Of a DNA stretch of 29,125 bases, positions 7,614-15,415 are shown piece by piece. A program made the position numbers and the translations under genes. Position 1 is the stretch's first letter. Every line of letters begins with the position of its first letter. The notes under the pieces were generated by a model that was given only the letters and a program-made list of their open reading frames with translations, did no database searches and was not told the DNA's origin. This DNA comes from Cellvibrio sp. Its GTDB lineage: Bacteria > Pseudomonadota > Gammaproteobacteria > Pseudomonadales > Cellvibrionaceae. Location: assembly GCA_021323495.1 (NCBI GenBank), contig JAJQJO010000002.1:1-29125 (forward strand), in the 5' to 3' direction.

Positions 7614-10613
7614 ATGTATTCACGTCCGATAGACATTCACGATATTGATGAAGGCGTTGACCGCAAAAAGCTCAATCAACTCAAACAGCGATTTCTGGAT
7701 TTAAACCAGCTACGCCATCAACGTACTTGCGCAGCACTGCCCGAGCGCCAGCAGAATTTTTTAAAAGTGCTACCACTGTTGTTCCACGTCAACCATCCTA
7801 TGTTGCCGGGTTATATTTCCCATAGCACACCGGCCGGTGTATATCGTTACCTGCCCGATAGCGAAGAATTACGCCTGGCGAAAAACTTTGCGCGCAGTTT
7901 TCAATACAACCGGGATCTCACTGAAAAAAATCCAGCCATTGATGCACTCTTCATTATGGGGAGTGTCGGCACTATCGCACAAAGCGATTCAAGCGATCTG
8001 GATGTTTGGGTATGCCACAGCCTCGATGATACGTATTTTTTTTTGCCCGAGCTGGAACGAAAGTGCCAATTGATCAGCCAGTGGGCAGCGCAGCAAATTC
8101 ATCTGGAAGCACATTTCTTTTTAATGCGCAGTGATGAATTTTCCAGCCGACGCAGTCAATCCTTCAGCAGCGAAGCCAGTGGATCAGCACAACACTATTT
8201 ATTACTTGACGAATTTTATCGCACCGCCCTATGGCTTGCCGGAAAAATTCCACTCTGGTGGTTTATTCCTGCATCACAAGAGCAGAATTACGCTATTTAT
8301 CGCGAAAAATTGTTAGGTAAGCGCTTTCTCAAACACGAAGATGTCATTGATTTTGGTGGCCTTCCTTATATTCCTGCCAATGAATTTATTGGCGCAGGGA
8401 TCTGGCAACTCTACAAAGCCATTGAATCGCCCTACAAATCAGTACTGAAATTATTATTGTTGGAGGTCTATGCCAGCACCGAGGCTGAAGCAGGAGCTCA
8501 CAACACCACCATCACTAGCGAGGAGGTTTACACACAATTTAGTCTTTATCAGGATAATCTTACGCAGCCCGCCAACCATCAGGAACATCCTGAGCGTCCA
8601 GCTGAACTGGGTAATTCGATTAATAGCGAACCCCTTGCGCTCAATTTCAAACGTACGATTTACGCACAAGATCCGGATGCAGACGCACTCGATCCCTATG
8701 TGATGGTGTACCGCCATATTGAACAGTACCTACAAAAACATAACCAGTTGCAGCGCCTGGATCTGGTACGTCGCTGCTTTTATTTTAAAGTGAACAAACC
8801 GCTGTCGCGCACCAGCCGTCAACCCAACAAATCCTGGCAGCGAAAATTATTAGAGCAGCTGGTAAAAGAATGGCACTGGTCATCTCACCAATTGCATATG
8901 CTGGACAACCGCGCCTATTGGAAAGCACCCCATGTGATTATTGAACGCGCGCTTTTAGTCAATGAGCTTAACCAGAGTTACCGATTATTGAGTGAGTTGA
9001 GCAAACGCCAACAGAATGATATCGCCATCAGCAGCGATGAACTGGTAATTCTCGGCCGCAAATTGCATGCGGCGTTTGAACGCAAAGCAGGCAAAATTGA
9101 ATGGATTAATCCGGGCATTTCACGGGATTTGAGTGAAGACAACCTGTGTTTCATCCGTGAGAAAAATCACAGCGGTGAAAGCTGGCAGGTGGTACGCGGC
9201 AGCCAAAATGATTTGGCGTTACGAAATATTGATGTAGAGCCCATCAAACGCTCGCGCAACCTGGTGGAATTAATGCTCTGGTGCCATGCCAATGAAATTT
9301 TAGCGAGCCATACCAAAATCGATATTGTCGGCAAACAATTTTCGCTCAGCGCCAACCAAAAACAATTATTAATACAAGCATTACAACAATGGTTACCTGT
9401 TCCTTTATTAATCGAGCATCACCAATTTACCCGTCCGGCTGTAATCGAGCGGTTATTGATTATCGTCAACACCGGTGTTGAACCCCAGGCAGATCTGCAT
9501 AAAAAAGGTATGCAAATGCTCAGCAGCCAACATGATGCCCTTGGTTACAGCGGTTTGCGTGAAAATCTGATGATCAATGCCGATGTGATCCAAATCAGCT
9601 CCTGGGGTGAATTGATCTGTCGCCACTACCCTGGCGATGCATTAATTAATTGTTTATTGCACTATTTCCGTTTATTTCCACCGGGTAAACAATTTAGCCT
9701 GCCCGAGTTGACGGTGCGTTGTTTTAGCAGCGGCCAAGGCAACAACATTGCCCAGCGCTTAACCGAGCTATGGCGCGACCTCATCAGCTGCTACTACTCA
9801 GGCACCCGCCCACGCAGCTGTCGCTATTTATTGGAGATGGGCGATGAATATTTGCAATTGCAGTTTGTACAACAGCAATTACAAATCCAGCGCTTTAAAA
9901 GCTATGAAAAATTATTGGAAAAGCTCGCCCAGGCGCAATCTGATTTCAGTCCGATAGTAATCGATCGTTATGGCTTGCGCGACAAAGCGTTGCGCATTAT
10001 TTGTGAGCAGGTGAAGCAACGCGGTATCTACGTATTTTATCAATTGGAACATACACAGGCACACATCACTGTTATCGATGAAAAAGGTTCTGTGTTTACT
10101 ACCAAAACCGAATATCACGATCAACAAACGCTGCTACGCCCGCTGGTCAATTTTATTAATGCGACTATACAACGCCAGTTGTTGGACGGCGATTACACCG
10201 GCGCATTGCCGGAAACAAAAGATATTGTTATCTACGAATTGGTGGGAAATATTAAACAACAGCAAGGCCATGCAGAACGCCGCCAACTGCAAACCGACCT
10301 GAGCCAACTGCATTTTATCAATATCAAAGCCATCGCTGAAATGGACCATGAACAACAGCTGCGCTTTACCATTTACTGCAACGAGCAGGAATTTTCTGCT
10401 CTTTCCTACGGCGATGACTTATTCAAAGCAGTGGCCAGCTATATTATTCGTCGGCGCCAATACGGTGAACTCTATCCTTGCTATATCACAGATCTGGATC
10501 TGTCCCTCTGCCACGATATCATCGCACAGCAAACCGGTTTACAACTCGGCCATTATTTACAGTTGAAATCCGAGCTGGAGCGCAAACTCAACGCAGCCCT
10601 CGATGCTTTATAA
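7614..10613 (+). CDS. cyaA: Class I adenylate cyclase
   Basis: It converts ATP to cyclic AMP, the ligand of CRP/Vfr. The 999-residue protein has the class I catalytic region near the N-terminus: MGSVGTIAQSDSSDLDVWVCH region, with the metal-binding aspartates at residues 128 and 130. A long C-terminal regulatory region follows, as in enterobacterial and pseudomonad CyaA. It is longer than E. coli CyaA (848) but in the range of Pseudomonas homologues. The start ATG lies 5 nt after the hybrid kinase stop with no independent promoter space, implying co-transcription and possibly translational coupling. In Pseudomonas cyaA lies not far from argH, so the region's synteny is partly kept. No clear intrinsic terminator follows. 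Confidence 0.95.
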   Translation: MYSRPIDIHDIDEGVDRKKLNQLKQRFLDLNQLRHQRTCAALPERQQNFLKVLPLLFHVNHPMLPGYISHSTPAGVYRYLPDSEELRLAKNFARSFQYNRDLTEKNPAIDALFIMGSVGTIAQSDSSDLDVWVCHSLDDTYFFLPELERKCQLISQWAAQQIHLEAHFFLMRSDEFSSRRSQSFSSEASGSAQHYLLLDEFYRTALWLAGKIPLWWFIPASQEQNYAIYREKLLGKRFLKHEDVIDFGGLPYIPANEFIGAGIWQLYKAIESPYKSVLKLLLLEVYASTEAEAGAHNTTITSEEVYTQFSLYQDNLTQPANHQEHPERPAELGNSINSEPLALNFKRTIYAQDPDADALDPYVMVYRHIEQYLQKHNQLQRLDLVRRCFYFKVNKPLSRTSRQPNKSWQRKLLEQLVKEWHWSSHQLHMLDNRAYWKAPHVIIERALLVNELNQSYRLLSELSKRQQNDIAISSDELVILGRKLHAAFERKAGKIEWINPGISRDLSEDNLCFIREKNHSGESWQVVRGSQNDLALRNIDVEPIKRSRNLVELMLWCHANEILASHTKIDIVGKQFSLSANQKQLLIQALQQWLPVPLLIEHHQFTRPAVIERLLIIVNTGVEPQADLHKKGMQMLSSQHDALGYSGLRENLMINADVIQISSWGELICRHYPGDALINCLLHYFRLFPPGKQFSLPELTVRCFSSGQGNNIAQRLTELWRDLISCYYSGTRPRSCRYLLEMGDEYLQLQFVQQQLQIQRFKSYEKLLEKLAQAQSDFSPIVIDRYGLRDKALRIICEQVKQRGIYVFYQLEHTQAHITVIDEKGSVFTTKTEYHDQQTLLRPLVNFINATIQRQLLDGDYTGALPETKDIVIYELVGNIKQQQGHAERRQLQTDLSQLHFINIKAIAEMDHEQQLRFTIYCNEQEFSALSYGDDLFKAVASYIIRRRQYGELYPCYITDLDLSLCHDIIAQQTGLQLGHYLQLKSELERKLNAALDAL

Positions 10614-10787
10614 TTTGCGCGCTTCATAAGTTATACTCTTTATGACCTGCGGACGCCATGTCTACATGCCATATAAAAATCTGATTATATCCAGCCGACT
10701 AAAAACTCCGTTCGAATATTAATTTTTGTTTAGCCACATTCGCTATTTATCCAATTCATGCATAATTCACTGCCAACCAGGACGGCA

Positions 10788-10799
10788 TGATAATTATCA
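10788..10799. promoter_or_regulatory. 12-bp palindrome upstream of the small secreted protein
   Basis: TGATAATTATCA is a perfect palindrome 25 bp before the ATG at 10825. It resembles half of a Fur-type AT-rich operator but lacks the full 19-bp box, so operator function is only a guess. Confidence 0.25.
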
Positions 10800-10824
10800 A
10801 CCAAACACAATTGAGAGAGATACA

Positions 10825-11247
10825 ATGAAAAAAATACTAGCACTAATAACGATAACAACACTGATACTTAGCCAGTGGGCTAATGCCAACAACAAAGCGG
10901 ATACTACACTGGCAGGAACCTGGGAACTGGAATATGCAATTTATAAAAACCAGCAGGGCGAAGTCGTCGGTGAAATTAAAGATAAAAATACACTTTCACG
11001 CAAAATTTTATCTGAACAACATTTTGCTTTTATTACCTGGGATAAAAATGGGAAATTTACGGTGGCTGCATCCGGCACCTATCGTTTTAACGATGAGGAT
11101 TATTCAGAAACAGTTGATGTTACCTCAGAAGCACGACTGTTGGGAAAAACCTATCACTTCAAAGGTGTGATTAAAAAAGGCCTGTGGATCCATAAAGGTA
11201 TGGAAGATGGCATATTGATCGAAGAACACTGGCGTCAGGTCCCGTAA
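10825..11247 (+). CDS. Small secreted lipocalin-like protein, function unknown
   Basis: A 140-residue protein from ATG 10825, chosen because GAGAGAGA lies 4 nt upstream and a signal peptide starts there: MKK, a hydrophobic core ILALITITTLILS, then a likely signal peptidase I cut after ANA. The mature ~117 residues start LAGTWELEY and are rich in beta-strand patterns (FAFITWDKNGKF, ASGTYRF, GKTYHFKG, EEHWRQV). This resembles lipocalin-like/DUF4488-type domains that begin with GTW. No catalytic motif is seen. A periplasmic or secreted location is likely. It stands alone: 211 bp separate it from cyaA, and a 33-bp palindrome follows the stop. Confidence 0.7.
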   Translation: MKKILALITITTLILSQWANANNKADTTLAGTWELEYAIYKNQQGEVVGEIKDKNTLSRKILSEQHFAFITWDKNGKFTVAASGTYRFNDEDYSETVDVTSEARLLGKTYHFKGVIKKGLWIHKGMEDGILIEEHWRQVP

Positions 11248-11256
11248 GTTATTTAT

Positions 11257-11289
11257 GTTCATCTGCCGATACAGTATCGGCAGATGAAC
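11257..11289. repeat. 33-bp near-perfect palindrome between convergent genes
   Basis: Two 16-base arms (GTTCATCTGCCGATAC and its exact complement) flank a single A. It lies 9 bp after the stop of the secreted protein and 7 bp after the alkC stop on the other strand. In RNA it would form a very stable hairpin on either strand, but neither side has a clear T-run, so it may be a bidirectional terminator or an mRNA 3'-end protector. Confidence 0.7.
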
Positions 11290-11296
11290 AGCGGGA

Positions 11297-12418
11297 TTAA
11301 TCCACCAGTTTAAAGTCCGTGCGCGCAACCTCTTTTCCATTCACTTGAATTGCCAATTGATGCGCTCCCACATAATAGCGGCGAGTGGTAATCGGTTTAA
11401 ATGAATAACTTTTTGTGATGACAATTGTTTCGTTCGCAACCAGTATCATGTTTTTTAGTTTAAATACCTTGGGCGCAAGCTTGCCATTGGCTTTCATAAA
11501 ATAAATCACATAATCCACTACCACATTTTGCGTCTGATTAGCAGTCAGTGCGTAAGAAAAAGTAAGTGCGTCGCCCACAGCAATGCGTTGTTTATTCAGT
11601 TTGATATCACTTGCAACCAGGTCAGGAGCAGCGGCATAGCCTAACAAGGGGAATACACGGACATCACCCGCTTTTACCAGGCTGCGCAGCCCGTGTTTTA
11701 CAATCCAATTGGTATGTTCATGCTTGTCCTCCAACCAGCTGCGGCAGACATTAATCATCCACTCGGGATTATCTTTACTAATATCGTTGAGATTATTGGC
11801 CACCGAGCGGCGCACATATAAACTCTCGTCTGCTTTTAATTGTTGCAGAATTGCAACCAGTGGTTCGGGGTTATTAATAAATTGCGGCAAGCGCATTCCC
11901 CACGGCAGGCGCGGGCGCGAGCCTTCGGATGCGAGCCGACGCACATGTTCTGATGGATGTTCACACCAGGCTAATAATCTGGCGTAGGTGAAATCGGTAT
12001 GTTGTTGGATAAACGGGCGAATCGCAAATTCAGCACTGAACAACGGCGTTAATTTTTCCAGGGTTTGCAGTGCTTCCCGGGGATGTTGCAACCCATGGGT
12101 TGCGATGTAATCAATCAACGGCCAAGCGGCAAAACCTGCCTTATTATCTGCTGCGCTGCCCCTGTCCCAGACCTCGGGTAAATCCTGCAAATATTTGCTG
12201 AGCTTTTTAAACGGCAAATTGTAATGACGATGCAAAATTGCGATTAAATGATGCACCCGTGCTTTTAACTCAAGTTCATCAAGGCCACGCACCGCCTCTT
12301 TTTGAAATGCCCTCGCATTAAAACCCGGCACTACCAGCGCCAGGCTGTTAGCGATACGCTGAATCGCATGTACGCCCAAACCATCTTTCATTAGCGGACT
12401 TTTATCGGCATCGCTCAC
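11297..12418 (-). CDS. alkC: AlkC-type DNA glycosylase (HEAT-like repeats plus Ig-like domain)
   Basis: A 373-residue member of the AlkC/AlkD superfamily of alkyl-purine DNA glycosylases, which excise positively charged bases such as 3-methyladenine without flipping them out. Residues about 15-265 form helical HEAT-like repeats with the family motif HPSEHVRRLASEGSRPRLPW and YVRRSVANNLNDI. Residues about 270-373 look like an all-beta Ig-like domain (IKLNKQRIAVGDALTFSY to the end); such a C-terminal domain is known in AlkC but not AlkD. The assignment is from motif recognition. It is transcribed on its own after a terminator at 12452-12486 and ends in the palindrome shared with the convergent gene. 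Confidence 0.85.
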   Translation of the reverse strand: MSDADKSPLMKDGLGVHAIQRIANSLALVVPGFNARAFQKEAVRGLDELELKARVHHLIAILHRHYNLPFKKLSKYLQDLPEVWDRGSAADNKAGFAAWPLIDYIATHGLQHPREALQTLEKLTPLFSAEFAIRPFIQQHTDFTYARLLAWCEHPSEHVRRLASEGSRPRLPWGMRLPQFINNPEPLVAILQQLKADESLYVRRSVANNLNDISKDNPEWMINVCRSWLEDKHEHTNWIVKHGLRSLVKAGDVRVFPLLGYAAAPDLVASDIKLNKQRIAVGDALTFSYALTANQTQNVVVDYVIYFMKANGKLAPKVFKLKNMILVANETIVITKSYSFKPITTRRYYVGAHQLAIQVNGKEVARTDFKLVD

Positions 12419-12451
12419 TGATACTGCTCCGGTTTAAAATGACAAGTATAA

Positions 12452-12486
12452 AAAAAGCTGCTGCCAAATATTGACAGCAGCTTTTT
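12452..12486 (-). terminator. Intrinsic terminator between the PAS pseudokinase and alkC
   Basis: Perfect 12-bp arms AAAAAGCTGCTG / CAGCAGCTTTTT. On the minus strand a run of six T follows the stem, so it ends the transcript of the PAS protein just downstream of its stop at 12504 and isolates alkC. Confidence 0.88.
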
Positions 12487-12503
12487 AACTAGCGGTAATC
12501 TTA

Positions 12504-13880
12504 TTAATTCAACGCCAACTGGATATTAAAACAAGTGCCGTTTTTTTCATCAGATGTCACTGCCATTTGACCGCGATGGTGATCGGTGATAATGAAATAA
12601 GAATAAGATAAACGCTGCTCCACCGGGCAGGTTGATTCGTGGTTGGTGATAGCAAAAAAAGGCTGGAAAATATCCAGCTGCTCACTAGGGCTCAAACATG
12701 TTCCGTTGTGTTCTACTTTAATCCAAAGCGAATCGTAAAACTCGCCGATCTCGATATTGATCCAGGGTTTATTGTCGTCGTCCCAACTTTTGGAGTTAAG
12801 TGCGTAAAACGAATTCCGCATCAGGCGCACAAAAACCTGCTCCAACTCGGCCGGAAAGCACGGTATTTGCGGCAATGAAGGTGCATAATTGCGACGGATA
12901 TTAATGTGCTTAAACGCAAGGCTGTCAGCATCAGTAAACAAATTGGTTGCCAGTGCAAGACTGCGATCCATAATCGGCGGGATATCGGCGAGTTGTTTAC
13001 TATCGCGATGGCTGCCAGCGAGATCCAACAGGTTTTGAGCAATGGCTGTAGCCTGATGTGCACTGAGCCGTACAGTTTCCACTTCTTGCAATAAAAATTC
13101 TTTTACTTCACCCAAATCGGCTGCTTCAATTTCCTGACGCGCACGCGTTACGCGCGACAAAATCGTTTGCATTGGCAAACTGATGTCGTACGCCATCGCC
13201 GATGCAAGCTCGCCCATCGCGGATACTTTATCGCGTTCAGCTAATTTGTTTTCCGCGTTCACCTGTTTGGTAACATCAGAAATCAAAATAACTATCCCGG
13301 TGTCATCGTGATTTTCAAGCGGATAAAGGGTGATATCAAAACTGTACTGGCCGCGTTGCGCGTGCTTGAGGGTAAGGGTTTCACCTGAGGCTAACACCGA
13401 TTTCACTTGCTCTTGCGTTAAGGTAATGGAGGCGTAGGCCTCCCACAGATTTTTGCCTGCCACATCCTTCAGCGGGCGGCCGGTAATCTCCTCTGCCTTT
13501 TTGTTCCACTGGGTGATTTGTAACTGCTGGTTCAAACCGATAAGCATCACCGGCATGGAATTTACGATACTGGCAATATAGGCCTCACGCTCCTGCAATT
13601 GCTCGGTTGTTTCCTGCAGGATGGCGGTGCGATGCGCTACCCGGTCTTCCAGGGTGGCTTTTATTTCTGTGAGTGCCCGGTTGGAGCGCATTGCACGCAA
13701 ATGGGCGCGGATTAAAAAAATCAGCACTATCACCAGGGTCAGGATCAAGACACTGGCAGTGGTATTGGCCACGTACTGCCACCTGGTGCTGCCATCTGCC
13801 TCGCGGAATACGGCAAGTATATCGGCGTGGCTATTGAGGCTAAAGCTGGCGAGTGCAAGGAAAGCCAATGGGTGCTTCAT
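12504..13880 (-). CDS. Membrane PAS-domain sensor kinase homologue lacking catalytic residues (pseudokinase)
   Basis: A 458-residue protein. It has an N-terminal signal-like segment (residues 1-19), one transmembrane helix (about 40-60, TASVLILTLVIVLIFLI), a coiled coil (65-100), a PAS domain (about 103-215: VNSMPVMLIGLNQ, ILISDVTKQ) and a HisKA/HATPase module. The HisKA box reads MGELASAMAYDISLP: the phospho-accepting His of MGELA..IAHDINNP proteins is Tyr231. In the ATPase domain the N-box Asn survives (LMRNSFYAL), but G1 reads VEHNGTCL with His391 for Asp, and the GTGLGL motif is lost (CPVEQRLSYSYFII). The frame is intact, so this is divergence rather than decay. No response regulator is adjacent. 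It could be an allosteric partner of another kinase, or a redox/ligand sensor with non-enzymatic output. Confidence 0.85.
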   Translation of the reverse strand: MKHPLAFLALASFSLNSHADILAVFREADGSTRWQYVANTTASVLILTLVIVLIFLIRAHLRAMRSNRALTEIKATLEDRVAHRTAILQETTEQLQEREAYIASIVNSMPVMLIGLNQQLQITQWNKKAEEITGRPLKDVAGKNLWEAYASITLTQEQVKSVLASGETLTLKHAQRGQYSFDITLYPLENHDDTGIVILISDVTKQVNAENKLAERDKVSAMGELASAMAYDISLPMQTILSRVTRARQEIEAADLGEVKEFLLQEVETVRLSAHQATAIAQNLLDLAGSHRDSKQLADIPPIMDRSLALATNLFTDADSLAFKHINIRRNYAPSLPQIPCFPAELEQVFVRLMRNSFYALNSKSWDDDNKPWINIEIGEFYDSLWIKVEHNGTCLSPSEQLDIFQPFFAITNHESTCPVEQRLSYSYFIITDHHRGQMAVTSDEKNGTCFNIQLALN

Positions 13881-14063
13881 GAATTCAATCTCGTGGAGGG
13901 GTGCGCTGGCGAAACAGCTATGCGGCTATGCCTATCGCCTAAAGGAACATATACCGGGCGAATTTTACAAGATAGCTCGGGCCAATAGCTATTTTTCCTT
14001 AGCAACACAAGCACATAGGTAGCATTCAAGAGGTAAATTGGGTGTTTCAGATGGGGAGAGCAA

Positions 14064-14096
14064 TCAGTAAAAGCCCAATTACCGGGCTTTTACTGA
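14064..14096. terminator. 13-bp perfect hairpin, terminator-like
   Basis: Arms TCAGTAAAAGCCC / GGGCTTTTACTGA with loop AATTACC. The T4 lies inside the stem and there is no external T-run. No clear gene ends here on either strand, so it may end a small transcript or be the remnant of a lost gene. Confidence 0.5.
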
Positions 14097-14220
14097 GGCA
14101 GGCTGATCTTCGCATCCTTTGCGTGGGCATTAGTTTCTGTCTGGCGCTAGCTTATTCGATCTTATTCGACGAGGCCAAAGCCCCGCGCCGGATCAATTTG
14201 AAACTCTTGCAAGTGCATTC

Positions 14221-14496
14221 ATGCAAATCGTTATTATTGTTGCAACTTTTTCGCCGGTGTTTATCTATGGACATACTACTGTAGTACCACCAGGGAACGA
14301 CCAAGGTATTACTACCATCTACCTTACCAACTACGGACCATGCGATCGGTTGCAAAATACAGAAACAAACCCACATCTAAACTGCATTAAATATGAATCG
14401 CTTCAGGCGCGCACGCCTTGTGCAAAAAACGGATGCGGCATTATTGTTCGTTATTGTTATGCATCAGAGTTCAGCGGTTGCTATTTTCCTGTTTAA
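14221..14496 (+). CDS. Possible small Cys-rich secreted protein
   Basis: A 91-residue frame with a hydrophobic start (MQIVIIVATFSPVFIYG) and six cysteines in the C-terminal half (PCDRL, NCIKY, TPCAKNGCG, RYCYAS, SGCYFP), suggesting disulfide bonds after export. The N-terminus lacks positive charges and there is no Shine-Dalgarno motif, so the start, or the gene itself, may be wrong. The in-frame TAG at 14131 limits upstream extension. I do not recognise the family. Confidence 0.3.
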   Translation: MQIVIIVATFSPVFIYGHTTVVPPGNDQGITTIYLTNYGPCDRLQNTETNPHLNCIKYESLQARTPCAKNGCGIIVRYCYASEFSGCYFPV

Positions 14497-14971
14497 TCCG
14501 ATAAAAAATATGAACAGGGTTCACAGCTTGCAGGATTAGCCTCCTGACACGACAGGCTCCGTTGGTAAATCAAGGTAAAAAAATAGATAAAAACATCGGA
14601 ATATTTTACAGTTTTTTGTATTAATCGATCCAAATCAATATTCGATTGATAACCCTGCAACAAACATTTGGAAACGGAGTAGGCAAATCCAGGTGGGATT
14701 GAGAGGAAATGCAAACTTATCCGCAAAATAACCAATGGTTGTGCCAAGAAACAAGCATTCGTTGCCACGCGAAAGTCAGCAAAGCCGCTTTAGTCAAAAT
14801 TGCCACAGTTTGCGACTGATTAAACCCTGCGCAGACTGTGCGGCATCTTATTTGCAGCGATTGCACTTGTTTTAAAATTATCCGGGTAAATATAGTTAGC
14901 CGGCTACACTCAAACGGTTACCCGGGATAACCGGCTGCCAACCAGCCTCAGCAAGATCATGGAGAGCCTGA

Positions 14972-15415
14972 ATGACGACCGATCCCTTTATGCAAGCCGC
15001 AATTGAAGAAGCCCAAAAAGGCCTGGGCGAAGGTGGCATTCCCATAGGCTCCATATTGGTAATCGATGGCAAAATTGTCGGGCGCGGGCACAATCAACGG
15101 GTGCAGAAAGGCAGCTGCGTACTGCATGCCGAGATGGATTGCCTGGAAAATGCCGGACGCCTGAAAGCCAGCGATTACCGCCGCGCCACACTTTATTCAA
15201 CCCTTTCCCCGTGCGATATGTGCAGCGGAACAATACTGCTTTATGGCATTAAAAAAGTAGTTATTGGCGAAAACCGCACCTTCAAAGGGCCGGAGGAATA
15301 TGTGCGAAGCCGCGGTGTAGAACTGGACCTGCGTGACGACGCCCAATGCCGGGAATTGATGCAAACTTTTATCGCCCGGCAACCCGAATTGTGGAATGAG
15401 GATATAGGTGAATAA
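14972..15415 (+). CDS. Zinc cytosine deaminase, yeast FCY1 type
   Basis: This 147-residue protein probably deaminates cytosine to uracil, or a related base. Zinc ligands and catalytic Glu are visible: HAE at 52-54 and PCDMC with Cys81 and Cys84. Along its whole length it resembles yeast cytosine deaminase as I recall it (GGIPIG, GRGHNQR, TLSPCDMC, a C-terminal WNEDIGE) more than tRNA-specific TadA or the unrelated bacterial CodA amidohydrolase. GGAGAG lies 5 nt before the ATG, a strong ribosome site. Its last codons overlap the GTG start of the diguanylate cyclase gene by 8 nt, so the two are translationally coupled. Exact substrate is uncertain; guanine or a modified pyrimidine are alternatives. 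Confidence 0.82.
   Translation: MTTDPFMQAAIEEAQKGLGEGGIPIGSILVIDGKIVGRGHNQRVQKGSCVLHAEMDCLENAGRLKASDYRRATLYSTLSPCDMCSGTILLYGIKKVVIGENRTFKGPEEYVRSRGVELDLRDDAQCRELMQTFIARQPELWNEDIGE

Larger units (their letters stand above)
13881..14971. other. Gene-poor stretch between the pseudokinase and the deaminase
   Basis: About 1.1 kb without a confidently identified gene. It contains a 13-bp hairpin at 14064-14096, a short direct repeat of CTTATTCGA around 14151-14170, one possible small Cys-rich ORF (14221-14496), and the presumed promoter regions of the flanking genes. No tRNA, insertion sequence or CRISPR structure was seen. Confidence 0.6.

Noticed and set aside
14493..14768. 91-codon minus-strand frame
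   Set aside because: No ribosome site, no recognisable motif, and low-complexity aromatic/leucine content typical of chance translation.
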